A stretch of DNA of 64,000 bases from Streptomyces sp. TG1A-60 (GCF_037201975.1 NZ_CP147520.1:7440001-7504000), one strand, 5' to 3'; positions 1 to 7,967 are shown, numbered from the stretch's first letter. Translations and numbers: made by a program. Notes: generated from the sequence alone by a model not told the origin.

Positions 1-57
1 CTTCATCGTGGGACGGTTGCCGTAGCGGTTCTCGGGGCGGCGGGCGGTCTCGGGCAC
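1..57 (-). CDS. LacI-family transcriptional regulator (N-terminal fragment, cut by window edge)
   Basis: Only the first 19 codons lie in the window. Starting from a GTG at 57-55, the minus strand reads VPETARRPENRYGNRPTMK, then leaves the window. The RP-T-MKD context just before the helix-turn-helix is typical of LacI-family regulators in streptomycetes (family knowledge). A purine-rich AAGGA lies about 11 bases upstream of the GTG. The gene is divergent from the ROK kinase at 296, with a LacI-type palindrome between them, which supports a local sugar regulator. The call rests on 19 residues, so it is moderate. Confidence 0.55.
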   Translation of the reverse strand, partial: MPETARRPENRYGNRPTMK

Positions 58-156
58 TCTGCGCTGTCCTTTCCTGTCATCCACGGGTGTGGTCGGTGGT
101 GCCGTGTCGGATCGGAATTGTGCGGTGTTGAGGACGTGGCGTCGAGCATAGAGCCT

Positions 157-170
157 GGACAACGTTGTCA
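157..170. promoter_or_regulatory. LacI-type operator palindrome
   Basis: GACAACGTTGTC at 158-169 is a perfect 12-base inverted repeat centred on CG. It sits in the 238-base divergent space between the LacI-type regulator (start at 57) and the ROK kinase (start at 296). Central-CG palindromes with an AACGTT core are the standard operator form for LacI-family proteins. I infer that it controls one or both flanking genes. The rest of the intergenic region shows nothing else I can support. Confidence 0.6.
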
Positions 171-295
171 CTGCCGGGAGAGACTGTCTGTCGCGTTCTC
201 TGGCCGGCGCCCCCCACCGGCGAGCGTCGTGCCGCCGGTTTTCCGGCCGGAGATCCGTGCGCCGCTGGATCCGGGTGCCCGGTAGGAGACTCGCA

Positions 296-1270
296 GTGGG
301 AGAACTGACACTGATGCAGACCGACATCGTGGCCGCGCTCGACATCGGCGGCACCAAGATCGCCGGGGCGCTGGTGGACGGCCACGGCCGGATCCGGGTG
401 CGCGCGCAGCGCCCGACGCCCGCGCAGGAGGACGGTGACACCGTGATGCGGGCCGTCGAGGAGGTGCTCGGCGAACTGACCGCCGTCCCGCTGTGGAGCG
501 GGGCCACGGCCGTGGGGATCGGCAGCGCGGGCCCGGTGGACGCCTCCGCGGGCACGGTGAGCCCCGTGAACGTCCCCGGCTGGCGCGGCTTCCCCCTCGT
601 CCAGCGGGTCCGCGCGGTGACCGGCGGGCTCCCCGTCGAGCTGATCGGCGACGGCGTGGCCATCACGGCGGCCGAGCACTGGCAGGGCGCGGCGCGCGGC
701 CACGACAACGCCCTGTGCATGGTCGTCTCGACCGGCGTCGGCGGCGGCCTCGTCCTCGGCGGTCGGCTGCACGCGGGCCCCACCGGCAACGCCGGCCATA
801 TCGGTCACGTCAGCGTCGACCTCGACGGCGACCCCTGCCCCTGCGGTGCCCGGGGCTGCGTCGAGCGCATCGCGAGCGGCCCCCACATAGCCCGCCGCGC
901 CCTGGAGAACGGCTGGCGGCCGGGCCCCGACGGGGACACCTCCGCCGCGGCGGTCGCCACCGCCGCCCGCGACGGCGACCCCGTCGCCGTCGCCTCCTTC
1001 GAACGTGCCGCCCAGGCCCTCGCCGCGGGCATCGCCGCCACCGCCACCCTCGTCGAGATCGACATCGCTGTCATCGGCGGCGGCGTCGCGAACGCCGGCG
1101 ACGTCCTCTTCGCCCCCCTCCGCACCGCCCTCAAGGACTACGCCGCCCTGTCTTTCGTCCAGCACCTGAGCGTCGTCCCTGCCGTCATGGGCACGGACGC
1201 GGGCCTGGTGGGCGCCGCCGCGGCGGCACTGACCCGCCGACCGGGCACGTCGGCGGCGGGGGTGGGGTGA
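296..1270 (+). CDS. ROK-family sugar kinase
   Basis: A 324-residue ROK-family kinase, probably a cytoplasmic ATP-dependent hexose or aminosugar kinase. The phosphate-1 motif ALDIGGTK lies near the N-terminus. The zinc-binding ROK signature CPCGARGC starts at about residue 181, preceded by GHIGH, which carries the histidine that often completes the zinc site. There is no N-terminal helix-turn-helix, so it is an enzyme rather than a ROK repressor. GTG 296 is chosen because AGGAG at 284-288 is well spaced; ATG 314 is an alternative six codons later. It is divergent from a LacI-type regulator, which suggests sugar-responsive control. Substrate is not determinable. Confidence 0.85.
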   Translation: MGELTLMQTDIVAALDIGGTKIAGALVDGHGRIRVRAQRPTPAQEDGDTVMRAVEEVLGELTAVPLWSGATAVGIGSAGPVDASAGTVSPVNVPGWRGFPLVQRVRAVTGGLPVELIGDGVAITAAEHWQGAARGHDNALCMVVSTGVGGGLVLGGRLHAGPTGNAGHIGHVSVDLDGDPCPCGARGCVERIASGPHIARRALENGWRPGPDGDTSAAAVATAARDGDPVAVASFERAAQALAAGIAATATLVEIDIAVIGGGVANAGDVLFAPLRTALKDYAALSFVQHLSVVPAVMGTDAGLVGAAAAALTRRPGTSAAGVG

Positions 1271-1369
1271 CCGCGAGGTCCGGTACCGGAGGAGCGCGGG
1301 GCGGCGGGACCGGCGTGCTCGCGGCGCCGCCGGGGCTGCCGATGCCGGGCAGCCGTACCGTGTCTTCGT

Positions 1370-1700
1370 CCGGTGGTCGTGCCGGGCGTCCGTCCTGTGG
1401 TGGTGTCGGACGTCCGTCCTGTGGTGGTGCGGGGCGCCCGTTGGTCGTGATGCGTTTCCGTTCGGTGGTCGTGTGCGGCTGTCCGGTGGTCATGGGTGCG
1501 TCCCGTTCGCTGGTTGTGTCGGGACTCTGCCTTGTGGCTCTGCTCGGCTGTCCGGCGGACGTGCGTGCTTCCGGCCGGTGGCCGCGTCGGGCGTTCGCCC
1601 CAGGGGCGGGCGTCACTGCCCTGCGCCCCGTGGTCGTGCGCTGCTGCCCTGTCACCGTGCCACGCTTCCGCCCTGTAGCCGTGGCGGGCCACGGCCCGCG
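1370..1700. repeat. GT-rich degenerate tandem repeat region without a convincing gene
   Basis: The 534 bases between the ROK kinase and the small secreted protein (1271-1804) hold no gene I can support. Two near-perfect 24-base units lie at about 1387-1410 and 1411-1434, sharing the core GTCCGTCCTGTGGTGGTG. Looser copies of a GGTGGTCGTG core continue to about 1690. Long open frames here translate to low-complexity Arg/Thr/Pro peptides, as expected from the repeat itself. Confidence 0.5.
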
Positions 1701-1804
1701 GTCCTGCCGCGCTCCCGGCCCCGTGCCCGGGGCGGTCGAGGCGGCGTGGCGAAACGCCGGAAACCGGCCGTGACCCCTCGCCCCGTTCCGCAGTTGAGCG
1801 GGGC

Positions 1805-2059
1805 ATGAAGAAGCGCAGCATGCTCGCCATCGCCTCCCTCGCCACCGGTTTCGTCGTCGCGGCCGTCACGCCGTCGCACGGTCTCGACGCCGGAGAGACG
1901 CTTGGGAAGGCGGACGCGCTGAGCAAACTGGACGTCGAGGGCACGCTCGGCAAGATCAGCAAGACGGTCGCCGGTGACAGCCTGGCGGTCGACGAGGACG
2001 CGTTGGGCGGCATGGCGGGCCGGCAGGGTCAGGAAGGCAAGGGCGGCAAGGAAGGCTGA
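1805..2059 (+). CDS. small secreted protein of unknown function
   Basis: An 84-residue protein with a clear export signal. MKKRSM is followed by a hydrophobic stretch (about residues 7-21, LAIASLATGFVVAAV) and a likely cleavage site near SHG-LD. The mature part of about 55 residues is acidic and glycine/lysine-rich, with repeated LGK motifs (TLGKADALSKL and TLGKISK). It contains no cysteine. The start ATG gives the only good signal peptide. A strong hairpin follows at 2100-2134. I do not recognise the family; it could be a small cell-wall or extracellular factor. Confidence 0.6.
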   Translation: MKKRSMLAIASLATGFVVAAVTPSHGLDAGETLGKADALSKLDVEGTLGKISKTVAGDSLAVDEDALGGMAGRQGQEGKGGKEG

Positions 2060-2099
2060 CGGCGGCAGGCGGCGGGGCACTTGTCCGTCCGCTGAGCGC

Positions 2100-2134
2100 G
2101 GTGGCGGGATCCCACGGGGTGGGATCCCGCCACC
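2100..2134 (+). terminator. strong hairpin terminator after the small secreted protein
   Basis: GGTGGCGGGATCCCA (2100-2114) pairs perfectly with TGGGATCCCGCCACC (2120-2134) across a 5-base loop. This 15-bp stem lies 40 bases after the stop at 2059 and is followed by a T-containing stretch. It is typical of GC-rich intrinsic terminators that lack a long T-tract. Confidence 0.75.
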
Positions 2135-2219
2135 GTCGTATTTCGGCTCCTCCTCAGCGGCTGGTTTCCGTGGCGGGGTGGAGGGCAAGCCTCAGGGGGC
2201 CAACAGAAGAGGGGGAACC

Positions 2220-3257
2220 GTGATCGTCTGGATCAACGGTGCGTTCGGTGCGGGGAAGACCACCACCGCACGGGAACTGATCGAACTGATCCCGAACAGC
2301 ACGCTCTTCGACCCCGAGGTCATCGGCGGCGCACTCACACACCTGCTGCCGGCCAAACGCCTCGCCGAGGTCGGCGACTTCCAGGACCTGCCGAGCTGGC
2401 GACGGCTGGTGGTCGACACCGCCGCCGCCCTGCTCGCCGAGCTGGGCGGCACCCTCGTGGTCCCCATGACGCTGCTCCGTCAGGAGTACCGCGACGAGAT
2501 CTTCGGCGGCCTCGCCTCCCGCCGCATACCCGTACGGCATCTGCTCCTGGCACCGGCCGAAACGATACTGCGGGAGCGAATAGCCGGGCGGGAGGTCCCA
2601 CTGGACCTCCCCGACGGCGAGATGCGGCTGCGTCAATGGGCGTACGACCACATCGCGCCCTACCGCGCCGCCCTGGGTGGCTGGCTCACCGCCGATGCCC
2701 ACCTCGTCGACACCAGCGCCCTCACGCCGTACGAGACGGCGCGGCGCGTCGCCGACGCCGTGGCCATCGGCGACGTACCCGTGTGCGACATCGTGCAGAC
2801 CCCCGAGCCGACCGCCGAGACGGTCGCAGCGGGGGTCCTGCTGTTCGACGAGGACGACCGCGTCCTGCTCGTCGATCCGACCTACAAGGCGGGCTGGGAG
2901 TTCCCCGGCGGGGTCGTGGAGGCCGGTGAGGCACCGGCCCGCGCGGGCATGCGCGAGGTGATCGAGGAGACCGGCATACGGCTCGACGACGTGCCCCGGC
3001 TGCTGGTCGTGGACTGGGAGTCGCCCACGCCCCCCGGATACGGTGGACTGCGCCTCCTCTTCGACGGCGGGCGCCTCGACACGACGGGGGCCCAACGGCC
3101 CGTGCTGCCCGGCCCCGAGCTGCGTGACTGGCGGTTCGTCACGGAGGAGGCGGCGGCGGACCTGCTGCCGCCGGTGCGGTACGAGCGGTTGCGGTGGGCT
3201 CTGCGGGCGCGGGAGCGGGGGGCGGCGCTGTACTTGGAGGCGGGTGTGCCGGTGTGA
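2220..3257 (+). CDS. P-loop kinase / Nudix hydrolase fusion protein
   Basis: A 345-residue two-domain cytoplasmic protein. Residues about 1-190 form a P-loop NTPase with Walker A GAFGAGKTT at residues 7-15, resembling the small kinase/AAA proteins common in actinomycetes. Residues about 200-345 form a Nudix hydrolase with a complete Nudix box, from GGVVEAGE through REVIEETG (about residues 229-251), including the REVIEE metal-binding glutamates. GTG 2220 is chosen because AGAGGGGGAA lies directly upstream and the P-loop begins six residues later. The family suggests a nucleotide or sugar-nucleotide phosphotransfer and pyrophosphohydrolysis pair, but the substrate is unknown. It stands alone, bounded by hairpins at 2100 and 3323. 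Confidence 0.8.
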   Translation: MIVWINGAFGAGKTTTARELIELIPNSTLFDPEVIGGALTHLLPAKRLAEVGDFQDLPSWRRLVVDTAAALLAELGGTLVVPMTLLRQEYRDEIFGGLASRRIPVRHLLLAPAETILRERIAGREVPLDLPDGEMRLRQWAYDHIAPYRAALGGWLTADAHLVDTSALTPYETARRVADAVAIGDVPVCDIVQTPEPTAETVAAGVLLFDEDDRVLLVDPTYKAGWEFPGGVVEAGEAPARAGMREVIEETGIRLDDVPRLLVVDWESPTPPGYGGLRLLFDGGRLDTTGAQRPVLPGPELRDWRFVTEEAAADLLPPVRYERLRWALRARERGAALYLEAGVPV

Positions 3258-3322
3258 CGGCCCGCCGCCGTCTCGGGAAGGTCGCGGGGCGACCGCGGGT
3301 CCGCGGCTGATCGCCCAGTTCC

Positions 3323-3344
3323 CCGCGCCCCTTGAGGGGCGCGG
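3323..3344. terminator. hairpin within a streptomycete-type intergenic repeat
   Basis: CCGCGCCCC (3323-3331) pairs with GGGGCGCGG (3336-3344) over a TTGA loop. It lies between the convergent kinase-Nudix gene and M20 dipeptidase gene, so it can terminate both. The surrounding TGATCGCCCAGTTCC lead-in resembles a short interspersed intergenic repeat. A diverged inverted copy occurs at about 16621-16659. Confidence 0.65.
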
Positions 3345-3370
3345 TACCGCACCGGTGTTGCATGGACAGC

Positions 3371-4726
3371 TCAGTTCGCCGCGTAGTCGCGCAGGAACAG
3401 CGCCTCCGCCACCGACATGCGCTCCAACTCCTCGGGAGACACGCTCTCGTTGACCGCGTGGATCCGGGCCTCGGGCTCGCTGAGACCGATGAGCAGGATC
3501 TCGGCGGCCGGGTAAAGAGCGGCGAGGGCGTTGCACAGCGGGATGGAGCCGCCGTGGCCCGCGTACTGCATCTCCTGGCCCGGGTAGGCGACCGCCATGG
3601 CCGCGGCCATCGCCTCGTACGCCGGGCTGGAGGTGTCGGCGCGGAACGCCTGTCCGTGGCCGATCAGCTCGCAGCTCACCCGGGCGCCCCAAGGGGTGTG
3701 CGCCACCAGATGGGCTTCGAGCAGCTTGACGGCGTCCGTGACGTCCACGCCCGGCGGGACGCGCAGACCGATCAGGGCGCGGGCGCTCGCCTGGATCGAC
3801 GGGGTCGCGCCGACCACCGGCGGGGCGTCGATCCCGAGCACGGTGGCGGCCGGGCGCGCCCAGATACGGTCGGCGACCGCGCCGGAGCCGACCAGCTCCA
3901 CACCGGCGAGCACCTTGGCGTCCTTGCGGAACTGCTCGTCGTCGTACCGCAGACCGTCCCACGACCCGTCGCCCGCGAGCCCGTCCACGGTCGTCGTGCC
4001 GTCCTCGGCGCGCAGCGAGTCCAGTACGCGTATCAGCGCGGCCAGCGCGTCGGGGGCCGCGCCGCCGAACTGCCCCGAGTGCAGGTTGCCTTCGAGGGCG
4101 TCGACCCTCACCCGCATGAGGATCATGCCGCGCAGGGAGGCGGTGACCGTCGGCAGCCCGGCGCGGAAGTTTCCGGCGTCACCGATGACGACGGTGTCGG
4201 CGGCGAGCAACTCGGGGTGCCGCTCGGCGTACTGCTGGAGGCCGCCGGTGCCCATCTCCTCGGAACCCTCGACGATCACCTTGATGTGGACCGGGACCCC
4301 GCCGCTCGCCTTCAGCGCCCGCAGCGCCAGCAGGTGCATGATCACGCCGCCCTTGCAGTCGGCGGCACCGCGCCCGTACCAGCGGCCGTCGCGCTCGGTC
4401 AGCTCGAACGGCGGCGACACCCAGGCGGCCTCGTCCAGCGGCGGCTGCACGTCGTAGTGCGCGTAGAGCAGGACCGTCTTCGCGCCCTCGGGACCGGGCA
4501 GGCGGCCGTACACCGACTGCGTGCCGTCGGGGGTGTCGAGCAGGGCCACGTCCTGGAAACCCTCGGCGCGCAGCGCGTCGGCGACCCAGTTCGCGGCGCC
4601 CTCGCTCTCGCTCCTCGGATACTGGTCGAAGTCGGCCACCGACTTGAAGGCCACCAGTTCGGTGAGCTCCTCCTTCGCCCGGGGAATCAGCGAGGCGACG
4701 GTCTCGGCGACCGGGTTCGACGGCAT
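3371..4726 (-). CDS. M20-family dipeptidase / metallopeptidase
   Basis: A 451-residue zinc peptidase of the M20 (carnosinase/DapE/CPG2) family, most like the M20 dipeptidases of actinomycetes. Predicted metal ligands are visible: H90 and D92 in YAHYDVQP, D123 in GRGAADCKGG, the EE pair at 156-157 in EGSEEMG, and a C-terminal H in YAGHGGSIP. The lid/dimerisation domain sits between (about residues 200-320). ATG 4726 is chosen because GAGGAG lies 8 bases upstream and the family N-terminus begins there; open frame further upstream is not family-like. No signal peptide is seen, so it is cytoplasmic. It is divergent from the flavoenzyme at 4908. Confidence 0.9.
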   Translation of the reverse strand: MPSNPVAETVASLIPRAKEELTELVAFKSVADFDQYPRSESEGAANWVADALRAEGFQDVALLDTPDGTQSVYGRLPGPEGAKTVLLYAHYDVQPPLDEAAWVSPPFELTERDGRWYGRGAADCKGGVIMHLLALRALKASGGVPVHIKVIVEGSEEMGTGGLQQYAERHPELLAADTVVIGDAGNFRAGLPTVTASLRGMILMRVRVDALEGNLHSGQFGGAAPDALAALIRVLDSLRAEDGTTTVDGLAGDGSWDGLRYDDEQFRKDAKVLAGVELVGSGAVADRIWARPAATVLGIDAPPVVGATPSIQASARALIGLRVPPGVDVTDAVKLLEAHLVAHTPWGARVSCELIGHGQAFRADTSSPAYEAMAAAMAVAYPGQEMQYAGHGGSIPLCNALAALYPAAEILLIGLSEPEARIHAVNESVSPEELERMSVAEALFLRDYAAN

Positions 4727-4907
4727 GGGCACGCTCCTCGTGGGTGCGACGTTGTCCTGCTGTGTGAGTGGCTGCGTACGCGCTTGCCCGGTGAGTCGGT
4801 GTAGGGCGCATGCGCTGCCGATCCTCCCACAGCGGACCTCGGCGCCACCGCCGTAGGATGCTGGGGACAGGTGCGGCAGGCGGCTGGATCGGGAGCAGTA
4901 GACCATC

Positions 4908-6113
4908 GTGAGCAGCGAGAACTCTTCGGCGGACGACGTGCAGCGGGTGTGGGACGTCGTCGTGGTGGGCGCGGGCCCCGCAGGGGCTTCGGCCGCCTAC
5001 GCGGCGGCGGTCGCGGGACGCAGCGTCCTGTTGCTGGAGAAGGCGGAGCTGCCGCGGTACAAGACGTGCGGCGGCGGCATCATCGGCCCCTCGCGCGACG
5101 CGCTGCCGCCCGGCTTCGAACTCCCCTTCAAGGACCGTGTGCACGCGGTCACCTTCTCCCTCGACGGCCGCTACGCCCGTACGCGCAAGTCCAAGCAGAT
5201 GCTGTTCGGGCTGATCAACCGGCCCGAGTTCGACCAGCAACTCGTCGAGCACGCCCAGAAGGCCGGCGCGGAACTGCGTACGGGCGTCACGGTCACCCGG
5301 GTCGAGCAGCACGGCTCGACCGTGCCGGACCGGCGCACGGTCGCCGTCGTCCTGCAGGGCGGAGAGGCACTGCTGGCGCGGGCCGTCGTCGGCGCGGACG
5401 GCAGCGCCAGCCGCATAGGGGCGCATGTCGGGGTGAAGCTGGAGCAGGTCGACCTCGGCCTGGAGGCGGAGATCCCCGTGCCGGACACCGTCGCCGAGGA
5501 CTGGAAGGGACGCGTCCTCATCGACTGGGGCCCGATGCCCGGCAGTTACGGATGGGTCTTCCCCAAGGGCGACACACTGACCGTCGGTGTGATCTCCGCG
5601 CGCGGTGAAGGCGCCGCCACCAAGCGGTACTTGGAGGACTTCATCGGACGGCTCGGCCTCGCCGGGTTCGAACCGAGCGTCTCCTCCGGGCACTTGACGC
5701 GTTGCCGCGCCGACGACTCACCGCTTTCGCGGGGGAGGGTACTGGTGTGCGGGGACGCGGCGGGCCTGTTGGAGCCGTGGACGCGGGAGGGCATCTCCTT
5801 CGCCCTGCGCTCGGGGCGGCTCGCGGGGGAGTGGGCGGTCCGCATCGCCGAGGCGCACGACGCGGTGGACACCCGCCGCCAGGCCCTGAACTACGCGTTC
5901 GCCGTCAAGGCGGGGCTGGGCGTCGAGATGAGCGTCGGCAAGCGGCTGCTGATCGCGTTCGAGCGACGGCCCGGACTCTTCCACGCGGCACTCACCGGGT
6001 TCCGGCCCGCCTGGCGGACCTTCGTCGACATCACGCGTGGCTCGACCTCGCTGGGCGAGATCGTCCGCACCCACCCGATCGCCCAGCGCGCGCTGACCGC
6101 GTTCGACAAGTAG
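4908..6113 (+). CDS. geranylgeranyl reductase family FAD-dependent oxidoreductase
   Basis: A 401-residue FAD monooxygenase-fold protein. The dinucleotide-binding motif VVVGAGPAGASAA is at about residues 18-30. A CGGG motif after LPRYKT and the later GDAAG..PWTREGI segment are characteristic of the geranylgeranyl reductase family. These enzymes reduce isoprenoid double bonds, for example on menaquinone, carotenoid or lipid side chains. The substrate here is not evident. The GTG start follows a GGGAGCAG purine run. The gene stands alone and ends 65 bases before the convergent nitroreductase remnant. Confidence 0.85.
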   Translation: MSSENSSADDVQRVWDVVVVGAGPAGASAAYAAAVAGRSVLLLEKAELPRYKTCGGGIIGPSRDALPPGFELPFKDRVHAVTFSLDGRYARTRKSKQMLFGLINRPEFDQQLVEHAQKAGAELRTGVTVTRVEQHGSTVPDRRTVAVVLQGGEALLARAVVGADGSASRIGAHVGVKLEQVDLGLEAEIPVPDTVAEDWKGRVLIDWGPMPGSYGWVFPKGDTLTVGVISARGEGAATKRYLEDFIGRLGLAGFEPSVSSGHLTRCRADDSPLSRGRVLVCGDAAGLLEPWTREGISFALRSGRLAGEWAVRIAEAHDAVDTRRQALNYAFAVKAGLGVEMSVGKRLLIAFERRPGLFHAALTGFRPAWRTFVDITRGSTSLGEIVRTHPIAQRALTAFDK

Positions 6114-6177
6114 GCGCCGGACGCCGGGCCGGCCCATGCGGCATGGACCGGCCGACAGCCGGCGGCACCCCGGCCGG

Positions 6178-6420
6178 TCACTGCTTGACGGTGATCCGGA
6201 AGACGGGGTGCCTCGGCGCGGCGGCGAGCAACTGCTCGTCGGTGGAGTCGGCGTTGACGTCGCCGAAGAACCGGCTCACCTCCCAGCCCCACTTCTTGAG
6301 GTAGGCGCGCAGGACGACGGGCTTCTCCTCGTCGGGCAGTTCGAGCGCCGTGAACTCCTGTACGCGGCGGCCCACCTGGAGCCGTCCACCGCCTGCCGCC
6401 CGCATGTTGCGCACCCTGTC
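6178..6420 (-). pseudogene. deazaflavin-dependent nitroreductase family protein, C-terminal remnant
   Basis: About 80 residues reading VRNMRAAGGG...RRVQEFTA...LRAYLKKWGWEV...HPVFRI. They match the C-terminal half of F420-dependent (DDN/nitroreductase) family proteins, where VRN-RAAGGG normally sits mid-protein after a TVGW motif. The whole N-terminal half is missing. Immediately upstream in the same direction is the N-terminal half of a different gene (6419-6650), overlapping it out of frame, so the two remnants look joined by a deletion. A GTG at 6420 or ATG at 6414 could start translation of the stub, but a functional enzyme is unlikely. Confidence 0.65.
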
Positions 6421-6650
6421 AGGAGCGGGTCGCCGTCCGGGTCGGGCTCGCCGCCGACGCGCCGGGGTGAGGTGTGGCCCCGGCGACGAACGCCGTGAGC
6501 CAGCGGTGCACGACTCCGGTGTGCCGCACCAGATCCCGGGCCCGCCAGTCGGGGCAGGTCGGCACCGCGGCGTCCGTGCCGGCCTTCCGGACCGCCGCGA
6601 CCAGCAGCCGGCCCTCCTCGTCGAGTGCTCTGATGTCCTCGGCGCTCTCC
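6419..6650 (-). pseudogene. maleylpyruvate isomerase / DinB-like protein, N-terminal remnant
   Basis: The minus strand reads ESAEDIRALDEEGRLL...VPTCPDWRARDLVRHTG..HRWLTAFV and stops at 6421-6419. CPDW..RDLVRHTG is the N-terminal signature of the mycothiol-dependent maleylpyruvate isomerase family (normally about 200-250 residues; only about 75 remain). No convincing start codon is seen between the hairpin at 6681-6715 and the conserved region. The 3' end runs straight into the nitroreductase remnant. In another frame the expected DGDPLL motif of this family is still readable at the junction, which locates the deletion near 6415-6435. Confidence 0.6.
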
Positions 6651-6680
6651 AGGGGGCGAGTCCGCCGGATGAAGTGCGCT

Positions 6681-6715
6681 CGAAGCGCCCGCCCGGAACA
6701 GGGGCGGGCGCTTCG
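6681..6715 (-). terminator. hairpin terminator after the graspetide maturase gene
   Basis: CGAAGCGCCCGCCC (6681-6694) pairs with GGGCGGGCGCTTCG (6702-6715) in a perfect 14-bp stem with a 7-base loop. It lies 42 bases downstream of the stop of the minus-strand ATP-grasp gene, so it should end the graspetide transcript. Confidence 0.75.
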
Positions 6716-6756
6716 GTTCGTCGGGAAGTGGTGAGCTTCAGGAGGCGCCAGGGGGT

Positions 6757-7746
6757 TCAGGGGGTTGCTCGTATGCGGCCGTCACGGTGCCTCCCTGCGC
6801 CCGGCTCCGCGTGCGCCAGCCACTCGGCGACACTGCGGGCGATCGGCTGGCCGGTGTCCATCTCCACGAACCCGAACTGGCCCGACTGGTTGCACTCCAG
6901 GAACCACCAGATCCCGTCGGCGTCCTCCACGAAGTCGAGGGCCCCGTACGAGAGTCCGGCGTCACGCAGATAGGCCCGCACGGCCGTGGCGGTACGCGCC
7001 GGGACGCCGACCGGCTCCCAGGGCGCGGTGGACGGGGCGAAACGGACGTCCACCTCGTCGGGGTGGGCTCCCGGGGCGACCGTCTTGCGGGCGGCCAACA
7101 TGCGGTCGCCGACGGCCGTGAGCCGGATGTCGGCGGTCTTGGCGATCCGGCGCTGCAGCAGCGTCGGGCCGAACGCGACGGGGGTGAAGTCGGTGCCCGG
7201 CGGCACCCGGCTGGTCGGAACCGTCCGGGGCGGCTCCTGCGGGTGTGTGCCGGAGACGGGCTTCACCACCAGGTCGGGGAAGCGTTCGGCGAAGTCGCGG
7301 GCCGCCTGCGGGAACGTGGTGATCAGCGTGGCCGGTACGGGGAGACCGCAGCGCTGGGCGTGCCGGAGCTGCCAGGGCTTGTGGCGGGCACGCCGGGCCG
7401 CGTCCGGGTCGTTCATCCAGCGGGCGCCCGTGCCGCGCAGCATTCCGTACAGCGCCTGCGAGGACTCCTCGGTCAGCCACGCGGACGGCTCGGCGACCTT
7501 GGCGGCCGGAACCCCCGGCCGCCGCAGCCAGACCGACCGCAGCCCGCTCATGCTCACCAGCCGCCCTCCGGCGTTCAGATGTCCGCGGAAGGCGCCGTAG
7601 ACGTACTCACCGGAGAGCGCCACCCCGCCGGGCAGGTCGGCGGGGTCGAACCGGACCACCGGTACACCGGTCCGGTTCAGTTGTGCCACCACCAGATCCG
7701 CCGTCACGTCCTGTTCGCAGGTGAGGATCAGTACGGTCATCGTCAC
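6757..7746 (-). CDS. tgmB: ATP-grasp graspetide (RiPP) maturase
   Basis: A 329-residue ATP-grasp ligase of the ribosomal-peptide maturase type (SAV_5884-like family). It starts VLILTCEQDVTADLVV and contains WLRRPG, NDPDAARRARHKPWQL, DLVVKPVSG and a C-terminal metal-binding ECNQSGQFGFVE motif. The last is the usual ATP-grasp E-x-N site. Enzymes of this family activate Asp/Glu side chains with ATP and join them to Thr/Ser or Lys side chains of a precursor, giving omega-ester or omega-amide macrocycles (graspetides). The precursor gene lies 10 bases upstream on the same strand, as expected for an operon. GTG 7746 and ATG 7740 are alternative starts two codons apart. The methyltransferase often found third in such clusters is absent; a terminator follows. 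Confidence 0.85.
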   Translation of the reverse strand: MTMTVLILTCEQDVTADLVVAQLNRTGVPVVRFDPADLPGGVALSGEYVYGAFRGHLNAGGRLVSMSGLRSVWLRRPGVPAAKVAEPSAWLTEESSQALYGMLRGTGARWMNDPDAARRARHKPWQLRHAQRCGLPVPATLITTFPQAARDFAERFPDLVVKPVSGTHPQEPPRTVPTSRVPPGTDFTPVAFGPTLLQRRIAKTADIRLTAVGDRMLAARKTVAPGAHPDEVDVRFAPSTAPWEPVGVPARTATAVRAYLRDAGLSYGALDFVEDADGIWWFLECNQSGQFGFVEMDTGQPIARSVAEWLAHAEPGAGRHRDGRIRATP

Positions 7747-7756
7747 CGGTCCGCGT

Positions 7757-7948
7757 TCAGTCGTCGAAATGGGTCTTCGAGCCCGCCGTTGAGGTCGTCG
7801 CTCCCAGTTCCCGCATCAGACCCTGGTCATGGGCGGCGACCCGCCCGTCGGCGAGTACGTTCAACTGCAGTGCGGAGTCGTAGGTGTACGGAGCGCTGAA
7901 CTCCAACTGCTCAGTTGTGCGAGCGTAGTTGAGCACGAACAGTCGCAT
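7757..7948 (-). CDS. tgmA: graspetide precursor peptide (ATP-grasp-modified RiPP)
   Basis: A 63-residue precursor. A leader of about 45 residues begins MRLFVLNYART and contains PYTYDSALQLNVLADGR, the conserved leader pattern of ATP-grasp-targeted RiPPs (family knowledge). The C-terminus ends TTSTAGSKTHFDD, a core rich in Thr/Ser donors and two terminal Asp acceptors for side-chain ester or amide rings. ATG 7948 is chosen because AAGGAG lies 6 bases upstream; longer upstream frame lacks a ribosome site and family similarity. The mature product and the leader cleavage site are unknown; ring pattern is inference. Confidence 0.85.
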   Translation of the reverse strand: MRLFVLNYARTTEQLEFSAPYTYDSALQLNVLADGRVAAHDQGLMRELGATTSTAGSKTHFDD

Positions 7949-7967
7949 CGTTTCTCCTTGTTCGGGA

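Noticed and set aside
77..1165. Long minus-strand open frame across the ROK kinase
   Set aside because: It is the antisense shadow of a well-supported kinase; its translation is Gly/Ala/Asp-rich low complexity with no family motif.
1381..1434. CRISPR-like repeat array
   Set aside because: Units are 24 bases, adjacent and degenerate, without unique spacers or cas genes.
1138..2013. Minus-strand frame of 291 residues over the repeat region
   Set aside because: Thr/Arg/Gly repeats come from the GT-rich DNA repeats; no start site or family similarity is visible.
2154..3962. 602-residue minus-strand frame
   Set aside because: It runs antisense through the kinase-Nudix gene and out of frame through the dipeptidase, both of which have clear motifs.
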